Program-made: the position numbers and the translations under genes
Source of the DNA: Planctomycetota bacterium
GTDB lineage: Bacteria > Planctomycetota > UBA1135 > GCA-002686595
NCBI GenBank assembly: GCA_002862085.1
Contig: PKCK01000092.1
Span: 25,885-89,884 of the forward strand
Direction of reading: 5' to 3'
DNA length: 64,000 bases
Part shown: positions 8,906-17,300 of the stretch, in pieces
Position numbering within the stretch: the stretch's first letter is position 1
Layout of the letters: each line of letters starts with the position of its first letter
Notes under the pieces: model-generated
Database searches by the model: none
Seen by the model: only the letters and a program-made list of their open reading frames with translations
Told to the model about the DNA's origin: nothing

Positions 8906-9538
8906 ATGAGCGCCGACCGCGCCCCCCAACCCGAAGGCCCCCCGGACGGAGCCCCCGACGGGCCGCGCCCCTGGCCGGTCACCGACACCCGTGTCGGGAC
9001 GGACTACCGCATCTTCCGCTCCCGCCTCGATACGGTGACCAACCCGCGCACCGGCGGGTCCATGGACAGGGTCGTCCTCGAAGCTCCGGACTGGGTCAAC
9101 GTGATCGCCCTGACCGAGAGCGGCGACGTCGTCACGGTCGAGCAGCACCGCTTCGGCACCCGCACGGCGACGGTCGAGGTCCCCGGCGGGATGGTCGACC
9201 CGGGCGAGGAGCCCATCGAGGCCGCCCGCCGCGAGCTCCTCGAGGAGACCGGCTTCGCGGCCGAGCGCTGGACGAGCCTCGGGAGCGTTGCTCCCAACCC
9301 CGCCTTCCTGACGAACCGGTGCCACCACTTCCTCGCCGAGGGCGCCGTCCGTCACGCGGAGCCCGCTCTCGACGGCGGCGAGGACATCGTCGTGCGGCTC
9401 GTGCCCCTCGCGGAGCTCGCCGCGCGCATCCGGTCGGGAGAGGTGGACCACGCCCTCGTGCTGACCGCGATCCAGCGCGTCGCGGATCTCCGCGTCGCTC
9501 CCCGTGGCGGCGAGGGCGCCGGGCCGAGCGATGGCTGA
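8906..9538 (+). CDS. Nudix hydrolase, ADP-ribose pyrophosphatase-like
   Basis: 210 residues with a complete Nudix box running from GGMVDPGEEPIEAARRELLE into EETGF (pattern GX5EX7REUXEEXGU), which binds the divalent metals that hydrolyse nucleoside diphosphate linkages. The preceding VEVPGG and the following ASVAPNP-like stretch (GSVAPNPAFLTN) resemble ADP-ribose/NDP-sugar pyrophosphatases of the NudF group, so ADP-ribose or a nucleotide sugar is the likeliest substrate (inference). The first ~25 residues are Pro/Gly-rich and probably disordered. The stop overlaps the start of the next gene by 8 nt. No Shine-Dalgarno; a TATCCT box 8 nt upstream of the ATG suggests a leaderless message. Confidence 0.88.
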   Translation: MSADRAPQPEGPPDGAPDGPRPWPVTDTRVGTDYRIFRSRLDTVTNPRTGGSMDRVVLEAPDWVNVIALTESGDVVTVEQHRFGTRTATVEVPGGMVDPGEEPIEAARRELLEETGFAAERWTSLGSVAPNPAFLTNRCHHFLAEGAVRHAEPALDGGEDIVVRLVPLAELAARIRSGEVDHALVLTAIQRVADLRVAPRGGEGAGPSDG

Positions 9539-10643
9539 CGGGCACGCACGGGTGGTCGTCCTCGGCGGCGGCATCGCGGGCCTGGCCAGCGCGTGGTTCG
9601 CCGCCTCGCTCTCCGACCTCGAGGTCGTCGTCGTCGAGCGCGAGCCACGTCACGACGCGCACTCCTCCGGACGGAGCGCCGAGATCCAGCGGATCGCGGT
9701 CCCCGACCCCGTCGCCCGCGAGCTCGCCATGGCGACCGACGCCATCTACGCGGATCCAAAGACCTCGGGCCTCCCCTCGGAGCTGGACCTCGTCGAACGT
9801 GTGGGTCTCGTCGTCGGGCACGCGGCCGCGGAGCCCGAGTGGCTCGGAGACCTGGAGGGCCGCGTCGAGATGCATCCGCTCGACCCCGAAGAGGCCAGGC
9901 GCCGCGCACCACACACACGCCTCGAAGCCGCGCACGCCACCTGGTTCCCGACCGCTGGACAGGTGAACGCCCCGCGTCTGCTCGCGACGCTCGCGCGGAG
10001 CTGCGCCGCGCGCGGCGTTCGGTTCGTCCGGAGCAGCGGGGAGGCGCGCATCGAGGTCGAGGACGGCCGCGTGTGCGGCGTCGCTCCCGCGCTCGGCGAG
10101 TCGATCCCCGCGGCGCGCGTGATCAACGCGGCCGGCGCCTGGGCCCGGGAGGTCGGCGCCGCGGCCGGCGCGCCGCTGCCCCTGCGCCCGACACGGCGCC
10201 ACGTGCTCGCCTTCGGTCGGGACGCCCGGGTCGCGGCCCCGCCCGTGGTCTGGGACGACGCCGCCGCTCTCTACGTGCGCGCCCGCGGAGATCGCTGGCT
10301 CGTCTCGCCCTGCGACGTCCACGACGCGGCGCCCGCGGAGGAGGGCGGCTACCCCATCGACCCCGATGTCATGGGCAGCACCCGCGACCGCCTGACGCCC
10401 TTCGCTCCAGCGCTCGCGGACGCACCGCTCGTGGACGCGTGGGCCGGCTACCGCGACCTGGCCCCGGACGATCGGCCGGTGCTCGGCCGGGACCCGCGGG
10501 TCCCGGGACTCTCCTGGTGCGCGAGCTTCGGCGGACACGGGATGACCCTCGGTCTCGCCGCTGGACGATCCGCTGCGCGCGCGACGCTCGGACTGGAGGA
10601 TCCCTGGGCGGCACACTGCGACCCGATGCGCCTTCGCGAGTGA
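9531..10643 (+). CDS. FAD-dependent oxidoreductase, DAO family
   Basis: 370 residues. The N-terminal Rossmann motif VVVLGGGIAGLASAW binds the FAD ADP moiety, followed by VVVVERE at the end of beta 2 and a C-terminal GHGMTLGLAAGR that closes the FAD site. This is the D-amino-acid oxidase/glycine oxidase/sarcosine oxidase fold. The Y-R pair in WAGYRDLAPDDRPVLG is typical of the family. Candidate reactions are oxidation of an amino acid or N-methyl amine, but the substrate is not determined. The ATG at 9531 overlaps the Nudix gene by 8 nt and is preferred to an ATG at 9504, which would add nine residues before the Rossmann strand. Confidence 0.87.
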   Translation: MADGHARVVVLGGGIAGLASAWFAASLSDLEVVVVEREPRHDAHSSGRSAEIQRIAVPDPVARELAMATDAIYADPKTSGLPSELDLVERVGLVVGHAAAEPEWLGDLEGRVEMHPLDPEEARRRAPHTRLEAAHATWFPTAGQVNAPRLLATLARSCAARGVRFVRSSGEARIEVEDGRVCGVAPALGESIPAARVINAAGAWAREVGAAAGAPLPLRPTRRHVLAFGRDARVAAPPVVWDDAAALYVRARGDRWLVSPCDVHDAAPAEEGGYPIDPDVMGSTRDRLTPFAPALADAPLVDAWAGYRDLAPDDRPVLGRDPRVPGLSWCASFGGHGMTLGLAAGRSAARATLGLEDPWAAHCDPMRLRE

Positions 10644-10696
10644 GAACATCACGCGTTCGAAGCCTCCGCTTCCGTGGGAGATCGCGGGCAACTCCT

Positions 10697-10702
10697 TAGA
10701 AT
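10697..10702 (+). promoter_or_regulatory. Candidate -10 box of a leaderless promoter (PSCyt1 gene)
   Basis: TAGAAT ends 9 nt before the ATG at 10712, in a 68-nt gap after the oxidoreductase gene. There is no ribosome binding site between the box and the start codon. The layout matches the other three candidate leaderless starts in this window. Confidence 0.45.
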
Positions 10703-10711
10703 CGACGCAGC

Positions 10712-13700
10712 ATGATCGGCGCCGCGCTCATCTCCTTCGGACTCATCGCCCCGCTGAACCAGGGGGACGACCCCCGCGCCGAGGAGGTCGCGCGTCAGTT
10801 CGAGGCCGAGGTGCGCCCGGTCCTCGCGGAACACTGCGTCAGCTGTCACAGCGGCGATGACCCGAAGGCCGGCCTGCGCCTCGACTCCGTCAGCGCCCTG
10901 AGGGCCGGTGTCGACGGAGAGCCGCTGTTCGAGGCGGGCGACCCCGACGCGAGCCTCCTGATCGAGGCCGTCCGCTACGAAGATCCGTTCCTGGCGATGC
11001 CCCCGTCCGGCAAGATCCCGGACGACGACATCGCAGCCCTGGAGCGCTGGGTCGCCGCCGGCGCCCACCTGCCGGCCGCGGTCTCCTTCGACGAGACCGA
11101 CCGCCTCCGCTGGTGCTTCCTCCCGCCCGTGGCGCCGGCGGTGGAGCTCGAGGACGGGCAGGACCCCATCGACGCGCTGCTCGGCGCGCGCATGGAGCAG
11201 GAGGGGGTCGAGGCCTCCGGGCCGGCGGCGCCGCTCGCGTGGCTCCGCCGCGCGACCTTCGACCTGACCGGTCTCCCCCCCACTCCCGAGGAGGTCGACG
11301 CCTTCCTCGCGGACGGCGAGCCCGGGGCGAAGGAGCGCGTCGTCGATCGCCTGCTCGCGTCCCCCGACTTCGGTGAGCGCTGGGCACGGCGCTGGCTCGA
11401 CCTCGTGCGCTACGCCGAGACGAAGGCGCACGAGTTCGACTACCCGATCCTGAACGCCTGGCAGTACCGCGACTACGTGGTGCGCGCCTTCGACGCCGAC
11501 GTCCCCTACGACAGGTTCGTGACCGAGCTCCTCGCGGGTGACCTCGTCGAGGAGCCGCGCCTCGACCCCGAGGGCCGCTTCGACGAGTCGCCCCTCGGGA
11601 CCGGCGCGTGGTTCCTCGGCGAAGAGGTCCACTCGCCCGTGTCCCCCCGGGGCGATCAGACCGACCGCGTGGCCCACCAGGTGGAGGTCCTCTCCAAGGC
11701 GGTCCTCGGCCTCGGGGTGTCGTGCGCCCGCTGCCACGACCACAAGTTCGACCCCATCAGCGCCGTCGACTACCACGCCCTCGCGGGGTTCGCGATCTCC
11801 ACCGCGCCGCGGCAGATGCGCTTCGAGACGGACGGGGCGAACCGCGCCGTCGCGAACGAGATCCGCGCTCTCGAGCGCCGGCTCCGGCCGCGCGCCGCGG
11901 GAGCCATCGCAGCGGCCCTCCGCGACGCGGCCGCGCACGCCGAGGACGTCGTCGCTCTCTACTCCATCGCGAGGGCGCCCGAGGACGACGAACTCAGCGC
12001 CCGGGAGGCAGCGCATCGGCTCCGGTCCGCCCTCGCAGAGCAGGGCGCCGGCGAGCACGTGACCGATGTCCTGCTGGAGGACTTCGAGACGGGAGAGCTC
12101 GAGAGCGGCGGCCTCGGCCCCTGGGCCCGGACCGGCGAGGCCTTCGACCCCGGCCCGGTCGTCCGCGCCACCGTCGAGGCCAAGCAGGCCGAGATGCGGC
12201 CCCGCGGGACGTACGCGGTCAACAGCTACGCCGGACACGACGGGAACGGGGACCGCTTCGTCGGCACGCTGACGAGCGCGCCCTTCACCGCGAGCCACGA
12301 CCACCTGCACCTCCTCGTCAACGGCGGCGATCAGGAGGCGACGAGGATCGAACTGCTCGACGCGGAGAGCCGCGAGGTCCTCGAGACCGTGCGCGGCCGG
12401 CGCTCCAACCGCTACGACTGGCGACACTTCGACCTCACCGAGCTCCGTGGCCGCTCGCTGCGCCTGCGCGCGGTCGACGAGGACAGCGGCGCCTGGGGCC
12501 AGATCGGCCTCGATCAGGTGATCCTCTCGAGCCGACGCGACGCCGCGGCAGCCGAACGCAGCGCACTGACGGCGGCCGCGTGGCTGCGCGTCCTCGAGTC
12601 CGACGCGTGGACGAGCGGGGCCGGATGGCTCGCCGCCCGCAGCGCCGGCCCCGAGGCGCTCCGCAAGGCGCTCGAAGACCGCCCACCGGCAGGCGGCGCG
12701 GCTCCCGCGGCCGAGGCGCCGCGAGTCCTCGTGGAGTACGGGGCGCTCTCCGGAGCGCACTGGATCCCCAACGGTCCGGCCTTCGGCCCCGCGCCCGGCT
12801 CGGAGGGCGCCATCGCGCTGACCCTCGCGGACGAGGGGCTCGTGGTCGACTCGGTGGCGACGCGCCCCGCGGCGGTCTCCCACGGTCTGTGGTCCGAGCT
12901 CGCCGTTCACCCCGACGCCGCGACGAGAAGAGGAGGAAGCCTGAACTGGGTCCAGGCGGGCCGGACCCTGGCGAGTCCGTCGTTCCTCGTCCGCACGGGG
13001 CGCGTCGCGCACCTCGTCCGCGGCGAGGGGAAGCTGATCACACCGATCGCCTCCCACAAGATGGTGGCCGGTCCACTCCACGGCGCCTCCATCCGCCGCT
13101 TCGACACGGGCGGCCGATGGGAGTGGATCGTCCAGGACATGCCCTCCGCGAAGGGGTGGCACGCCCACGCCGAGTGGAGCGCCACGGGGCCCGCGCCGCT
13201 TCACGTGGCGCGCACGATCGAACTCGACGCGGGCGCGGCACCACCCGTGCTCGGAGGCTGGGAATCCACCGACCTCGAGGAGGAGGGGCCCGGCGCTCAC
13301 CTCGCCGCGCTGCTCCGGGACGCCGCCGAGCTTCTCGAGCGAGGCGGGATCCAGGGCCGCGTCCTCGGGGACGAGGAGCGCGCGGCGCTCCTCGAGGTCG
13401 CCGAGTTCGCCAGCCGCCGGATCCAGGCCGTGCGCACGCAGCTCGCCGCCGAGCTCGCCGCGGAACAGGCCTCCTTCGCGGCCCTCGTGGAGCGCCGCCA
13501 GCTCACCTCGCGCCTCGCGCCCGCCGCCCTCGACCTCGAGGGCCGCGATGAGCTCGTGCTCGACCGGGGCAGCTACGGCTCCCCCGGCGCGCCCGCGCCC
13601 CGCGCCGCGCCGCGCGTGCTCCTCGCCGCGAACGCCGGGCCGGACGCGGTCGACGGCGAGGGGAGCGGGCGCCTGCGCCTCGCCCGCTCGCTCCTCGACT

Positions 13701-14512
13701 CGGAGTCCCGACTCGTCCAGCGCGTCTGGGTCAACCGTCTCTGGCAGGCGATGTTCGGCAAGGGGATCGTCGGCACCCCGGACGACTTCGGCGCCATGGG
13801 AGCCGTCCCGACCCACCCCGCCCTGCTCGACCACCTCGCGATCTCCTTCGAGGCGGACGGCTGGTCCACCAAGCGAATGCTGCGGCGCATGGCGCTCACC
13901 GAGGCCTACGGCCGCGCGACGGAGCCCACGGAGAGCGCGCGCGAGCGCGACCCGAAGGGCGACCTCCTCGCCCACGCGCGCACGCGGCGCATCGACGCCG
14001 AGGAGGTCCGTGACGCGCTGCTCGCGGTGAGCGGAGAGTTGAACACGGCCCGCTTCGGCCCCCCCGTCCCGATCCACCTGACCGCCTTCATGACGGGCCG
14101 CGGCCGGCCCGGCGGCTCGGGCCCCCTCGACGGGGATCGAAGGCGCTCGATCTACCTCGAGGTCCGGCGCAACTTCCTCCACCCGTTCCTGACCGTGTTC
14201 GACATGCCGACGCCCTCGACGTGTCACGGCCGGCGCACGAGCGCCAACGTGCCCGCCCAGGCGCTGGCGATGCTGAACGACCCCTTCGTGGAGGGCCGCG
14301 CCGAGGCGCTGGCGGAGCTCGCGCTGGGATCGAGAGAGGGCCTGCACGACCGGGCGACCCTCGTGTGGCGCCGCGCCCTCGGCCGCGCGCCGCGCCCCGC
14401 CGAGCTGGCCCTCGTCGATCGCCTCGCGGCGGAGGCGGGCGACGAGCGCGCGACCCTCGTCGACGTCGCGCACGCCGTCCTCAACACGAAGGAGTTCCTC
14501 TTCCTCCGATGA
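10712..14512 (+). CDS. PSCyt1-DUF1549-DUF1553 cytochrome-type protein
   Basis: 1266 residues, longer than most relatives. A short signal peptide precedes a planctomycete cytochrome C domain with one CVSCH haem-binding motif (Cys42, Cys45, His46) and a late MPP that may include a Met ligand. Next comes DUF1549 (about 145-370), with CARCHDHKFDPI. A beta-rich insert (about 450-620) is followed by more helical sequence and the DUF1553 domain (about 980-1266), including RLVQRVWVNRLWQAMFGKGI and a late FDMPTPSTCHGRRTS. These proteins are found next to DUF1501 proteins mainly in Planctomycetes and Verrucomicrobia; their role is unproven, with polysaccharide use or extracellular redox often proposed. 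The stop overlaps the DUF1501 start by 4 nt. Confidence 0.92.
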   Translation: MIGAALISFGLIAPLNQGDDPRAEEVARQFEAEVRPVLAEHCVSCHSGDDPKAGLRLDSVSALRAGVDGEPLFEAGDPDASLLIEAVRYEDPFLAMPPSGKIPDDDIAALERWVAAGAHLPAAVSFDETDRLRWCFLPPVAPAVELEDGQDPIDALLGARMEQEGVEASGPAAPLAWLRRATFDLTGLPPTPEEVDAFLADGEPGAKERVVDRLLASPDFGERWARRWLDLVRYAETKAHEFDYPILNAWQYRDYVVRAFDADVPYDRFVTELLAGDLVEEPRLDPEGRFDESPLGTGAWFLGEEVHSPVSPRGDQTDRVAHQVEVLSKAVLGLGVSCARCHDHKFDPISAVDYHALAGFAISTAPRQMRFETDGANRAVANEIRALERRLRPRAAGAIAAALRDAAAHAEDVVALYSIARAPEDDELSAREAAHRLRSALAEQGAGEHVTDVLLEDFETGELESGGLGPWARTGEAFDPGPVVRATVEAKQAEMRPRGTYAVNSYAGHDGNGDRFVGTLTSAPFTASHDHLHLLVNGGDQEATRIELLDAESREVLETVRGRRSNRYDWRHFDLTELRGRSLRLRAVDEDSGAWGQIGLDQVILSSRRDAAAAERSALTAAAWLRVLESDAWTSGAGWLAARSAGPEALRKALEDRPPAGGAAPAAEAPRVLVEYGALSGAHWIPNGPAFGPAPGSEGAIALTLADEGLVVDSVATRPAAVSHGLWSELAVHPDAATRRGGSLNWVQAGRTLASPSFLVRTGRVAHLVRGEGKLITPIASHKMVAGPLHGASIRRFDTGGRWEWIVQDMPSAKGWHAHAEWSATGPAPLHVARTIELDAGAAPPVLGGWESTDLEEEGPGAHLAALLRDAAELLERGGIQGRVLGDEERAALLEVAEFASRRIQAVRTQLAAELAAEQASFAALVERRQLTSRLAPAALDLEGRDELVLDRGSYGSPGAPAPRAAPRVLLAANAGPDAVDGEGSGRLRLARSLLDSESRLVQRVWVNRLWQAMFGKGIVGTPDDFGAMGAVPTHPALLDHLAISFEADGWSTKRMLRRMALTEAYGRATEPTESARERDPKGDLLAHARTRRIDAEEVRDALLAVSGELNTARFGPPVPIHLTAFMTGRGRPGGSGPLDGDRRRSIYLEVRRNFLHPFLTVFDMPTPSTCHGRRTSANVPAQALAMLNDPFVEGRAEALAELALGSREGLHDRATLVWRRALGRAPRPAELALVDRLAAEAGDERATLVDVAHAVLNTKEFLFLR

Positions 14513-15954
14513 GCAGGCGGGATCTCCACCACCTCGGAGCTTCGTCCCCCTTCGTGGACCGACGCGAGCTCCTGACCCGCGCCGCCGGAGGCTTCGGCGC
14601 GGTCGCCGCCGCGGCCCTCTTCGGCTCCGACCGCGCGCTGGCCGGCGCCCAGGAGGCGACGCGGCCCCTCGCGGTGCGCCCTCCCCACTTCGGCGCCCGC
14701 GCCAGGAACGTGATCTTCCTCTACATGGACGGCGGCCCCGCCCAGATGGACACGTTCGATCCCAAGCCCGAGCTCGAGCGCTGGGACGGCAAGCCGATGC
14801 CGATCGAGGCCCCGCCGACGCAGTTCAACGACGTCGGCTCGGTCATGGCCTCCCCGTGGACGTTCCGGCCGGGCGGCGAGAGCGGGCTCCCGATCTCGGA
14901 CCTGTTCCCGAAGATCCGCGAGCAGGCCGACAAGCTCTGCGTCATCCGCTCGATGGTCTCGAAGTTCCCCGAGCACACCGCAGCGAACTACCTGCTGCAC
15001 ACGGGGCACAACCCGGCCGGCCGGCCCTCCATGGGCGCATGGTGCACCTACGGACTGGGCTCGGCGGCCGAGGACCTTCCGGGCTACGTGGTCGTGGACG
15101 GCGGGCTCGTCCCGCCGGGCGGCCTCGAATGCTACGGCTCGGGATTCCTGAACCCCGCGTTCCAGGGCTCCGTGTTCCGGCCCGAGGGTCAGCCCGTGGC
15201 CCACGCTCGCGGCCCCCACACCGGTTCCGAGCGCGGCCTCCGCCGCCGCGCCCTGCTCGACGGCCTGGACGGGCTGGCGCGGAAGGGCGACCGTGGCGTC
15301 GACGCGGCGATCGCCAACTACGAGCTCGCGTACCAGATGCAGGTGGCCGTGCCCGAGCTCGCCGACATCTCGAACGAGCCCGCGGCCCTGCGCGAGCGGT
15401 ACGGCGTCGACGATGAGTTCGACCCGACCAAGACCTTCGCGCGCCAGTGCCTCCTCGCGCGGCGGCTCGTGGAGGCCGGGGTGCGCTTCGTCCAGGTGCC
15501 CATGGTCCGGCTCGGCGCCGACCGCTGGGACCAGCACACGAACATCGAGGACGGCCATGGCAAGAACGCGCGCGCCGTGGATGCCCCGATCGCGGCGCTG
15601 CTCCAGGACCTCGAGAGCCGCGGCCTGCTGGACACCACCCTCGTGGTCTTCGCGGCCGAGTTCGGCCGGACCCCCATGGCCCAGGGCCGGGGGGCGACCC
15701 GCGGGCGGGACCACAACCCCCACGGCTTCTCGATCTGGCTCGCCGGCGGCGGGGTCAAGGGCGGCACGACCTACGGCGCCACCGACGAGTTCGGCCTCCA
15801 CGCCGTCGAGGACCGCGTCGAGATCCACGACCTCCACGCGACGATGCTGCACCTGCTCGGGCTCGACCACACGAGGCTGACGGTGCGGTTCGACGGGCGA
15901 GACATGCGGCTCACGGACGTCCACGGCCACGTCCTCGACCGGATCCTGGCCTGA
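14509..15954 (+). CDS. DUF1501 family exported protein
   Basis: 481 residues. The N-terminus carries a twin-arginine-type leader (DRRELLTRAAGGFGAVAAAALFG, residues about 18-40), so Tat export is likely. The DUF1501 domain belongs to the alkaline phosphatase/sulfatase superfamily. Visible family motifs are NVIFLYMDGGPAQMDTFDPK near the start, RFVQVPMVR with WDQHTN in the middle, and FAAEFGRTPMAQ with RDHNPHGFS toward the end, whose His and Asp residues are probable metal ligands. It is partner to the PSCyt1/DUF1549/DUF1553 gene: the ATG overlaps that gene's stop by 4 nt (ATGA), which also fixes the start. The function is unknown, although the pair is conserved. Confidence 0.93.
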   Translation: MSRRDLHHLGASSPFVDRRELLTRAAGGFGAVAAAALFGSDRALAGAQEATRPLAVRPPHFGARARNVIFLYMDGGPAQMDTFDPKPELERWDGKPMPIEAPPTQFNDVGSVMASPWTFRPGGESGLPISDLFPKIREQADKLCVIRSMVSKFPEHTAANYLLHTGHNPAGRPSMGAWCTYGLGSAAEDLPGYVVVDGGLVPPGGLECYGSGFLNPAFQGSVFRPEGQPVAHARGPHTGSERGLRRRALLDGLDGLARKGDRGVDAAIANYELAYQMQVAVPELADISNEPAALRERYGVDDEFDPTKTFARQCLLARRLVEAGVRFVQVPMVRLGADRWDQHTNIEDGHGKNARAVDAPIAALLQDLESRGLLDTTLVVFAAEFGRTPMAQGRGATRGRDHNPHGFSIWLAGGGVKGGTTYGATDEFGLHAVEDRVEIHDLHATMLHLLGLDHTRLTVRFDGRDMRLTDVHGHVLDRILA

Positions 15955-16160
15955 GGGAGGTCTTGTGGGGGGCGCGATCCGGCATCGGGCGGCTCGCCTC
16001 GGAACACGGGGTCGGGTGACCCGGAGGCCGAGGCGGCCGGTCGACATCCCCTCTCGAGGCCTCAGAAACGCGCTCGCCCACCCGTTTGGGCCAAATCGAA
16101 CGGAATGAAACGCCGGTCCCCGCGTATGGTTCCAGGCAACTCCCAGGAGACAGACTCCCT

Positions 16161-17177
16161 ATGAACCTGAAGACCAAGACCCTCATCCTCGCCGTTCCCG
16201 TGGCTCTCGCCATGAGCCCCGTGGCCGAGGAACTCGACCTGACCCCGCGCTTCACCAAGGGGCAGACCCTCATCGTCACCAACACCATGTCCATGGAGAT
16301 GGGCCTCGACGACGTCTCGGCCCTGATGGACGGCCAGGAGATGCTCGCGGGCGCCGTCGAGTTCGACATGGAGATGGCCATGACCCAGGAGCTCACCGAG
16401 AAGATCCTGGAGGTCCGTGACGGCAAGATCGCCAAGATGAACGTGACGACCGACGCCATGGACGTCGAGGTGTCCGGCGAGGTCAGCGCCATGGGCGACG
16501 GCGACTCGCTCGACGAGTCGGTCGAGAGCCCCACGGTCGGGCGGACAGTTCAGCTCACGATCGACCAGTACGGCGAGGTCTCCCGCAAGGACATCACCGA
16601 GGACACGGAGCCGCTCGGCGACGCCGAACTGGCCACGGTCACCCACCGTTCCCACTTCGAGCTGCTGAGCCCCTCCGAAAAGGTCGAGGAAGGCAAGGAG
16701 TTCGAGATCGCACCCGAGTGGAAGGAGATGCTGGAGCAGGCCATGAGCGGCATGGACACCTCCGAACTCCCGCCGGAGGCCGCCGACGCGATGGAAGGCA
16801 TCATGGACAGCGCGATGGACGCGATGGACTTCGCCGCGACCGGCAAGGTCACCAAGGTCGAGGACGGCGTTGCCACCATCGAGTACGAGATGGACATGGA
16901 CATGAACGTCGACGACCTGATGGACATGATCATGGGCGCCATGCCCCCGGAAGCGTCCGACCAGATGCCCCCGATCAACGCCATGCTCGAGATGAGCATG
17001 AACATGACCGGCACCGGCACCTACGACATCGAGTTCGGCCAGTACACCTCCATGGAGATGGACGGCGAGTTCGAGATCGTCTTCTCCGGCGACGCCGATC
17101 TCGGCGGCGCCATGGGTGAGGCGAGCGCCACCATGTCCGGCGAAGTCACCATCAAGAGCACGATCTCCGCCGAGTGA
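16161..17177 (+). CDS. Methionine-rich acidic secreted protein, unknown function
   Basis: 338 residues. The signal peptide is about residues 1-22 (KTKTLILAVPVALAMSPVAE). The mature protein is acidic and unusually rich in methionine, about one residue in ten, concentrated in runs such as YEMDMDMNVDDLMDMIMGAM and LEMSMNMTGTG. Predicted structure is beta-rich in the first half (TIDQYGEVSRKDI) and last third. The ATG at 16161 is chosen because AGGAGA lies 10 nt upstream; an ATG at 16086 would put 25 non-signal residues in front. TATGGT at 16125-16130 could be the -10. A strong hairpin terminator follows. I do not recognise a characterised family. Met clusters can bind copper(I) or scavenge oxidants, but nothing here proves that. 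Confidence 0.8.
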   Translation: MNLKTKTLILAVPVALAMSPVAEELDLTPRFTKGQTLIVTNTMSMEMGLDDVSALMDGQEMLAGAVEFDMEMAMTQELTEKILEVRDGKIAKMNVTTDAMDVEVSGEVSAMGDGDSLDESVESPTVGRTVQLTIDQYGEVSRKDITEDTEPLGDAELATVTHRSHFELLSPSEKVEEGKEFEIAPEWKEMLEQAMSGMDTSELPPEAADAMEGIMDSAMDAMDFAATGKVTKVEDGVATIEYEMDMDMNVDDLMDMIMGAMPPEASDQMPPINAMLEMSMNMTGTGTYDIEFGQYTSMEMDGEFEIVFSGDADLGGAMGEASATMSGEVTIKSTISAE

Positions 17178-17218
17178 CTTCCCGCCGTCACCGGCGGCCG
17201 ACGGTGATCCGGTCAGGA

Positions 17219-17250
17219 GGGGCTGCGGGCGAACGCTCGCGGCCCCTTCT
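17219..17250 (+). terminator. Rho-independent terminator after the Met-rich gene
   Basis: An 11-bp stem (GGGGCTGCGGG paired with CTCGCGGCCCC, with two G-T pairs) closes a 6-nt loop CGAACG and is followed by TTCTTC. It lies about 40 nt after the Met-rich gene and also faces the end of the convergent aas-like gene. Confidence 0.75.
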
Positions 17251-17300
17251 TCGTAGGCGCCCCCCCGTGCCGCCGACCCCGGGACGCCTGGCGCGCACCG

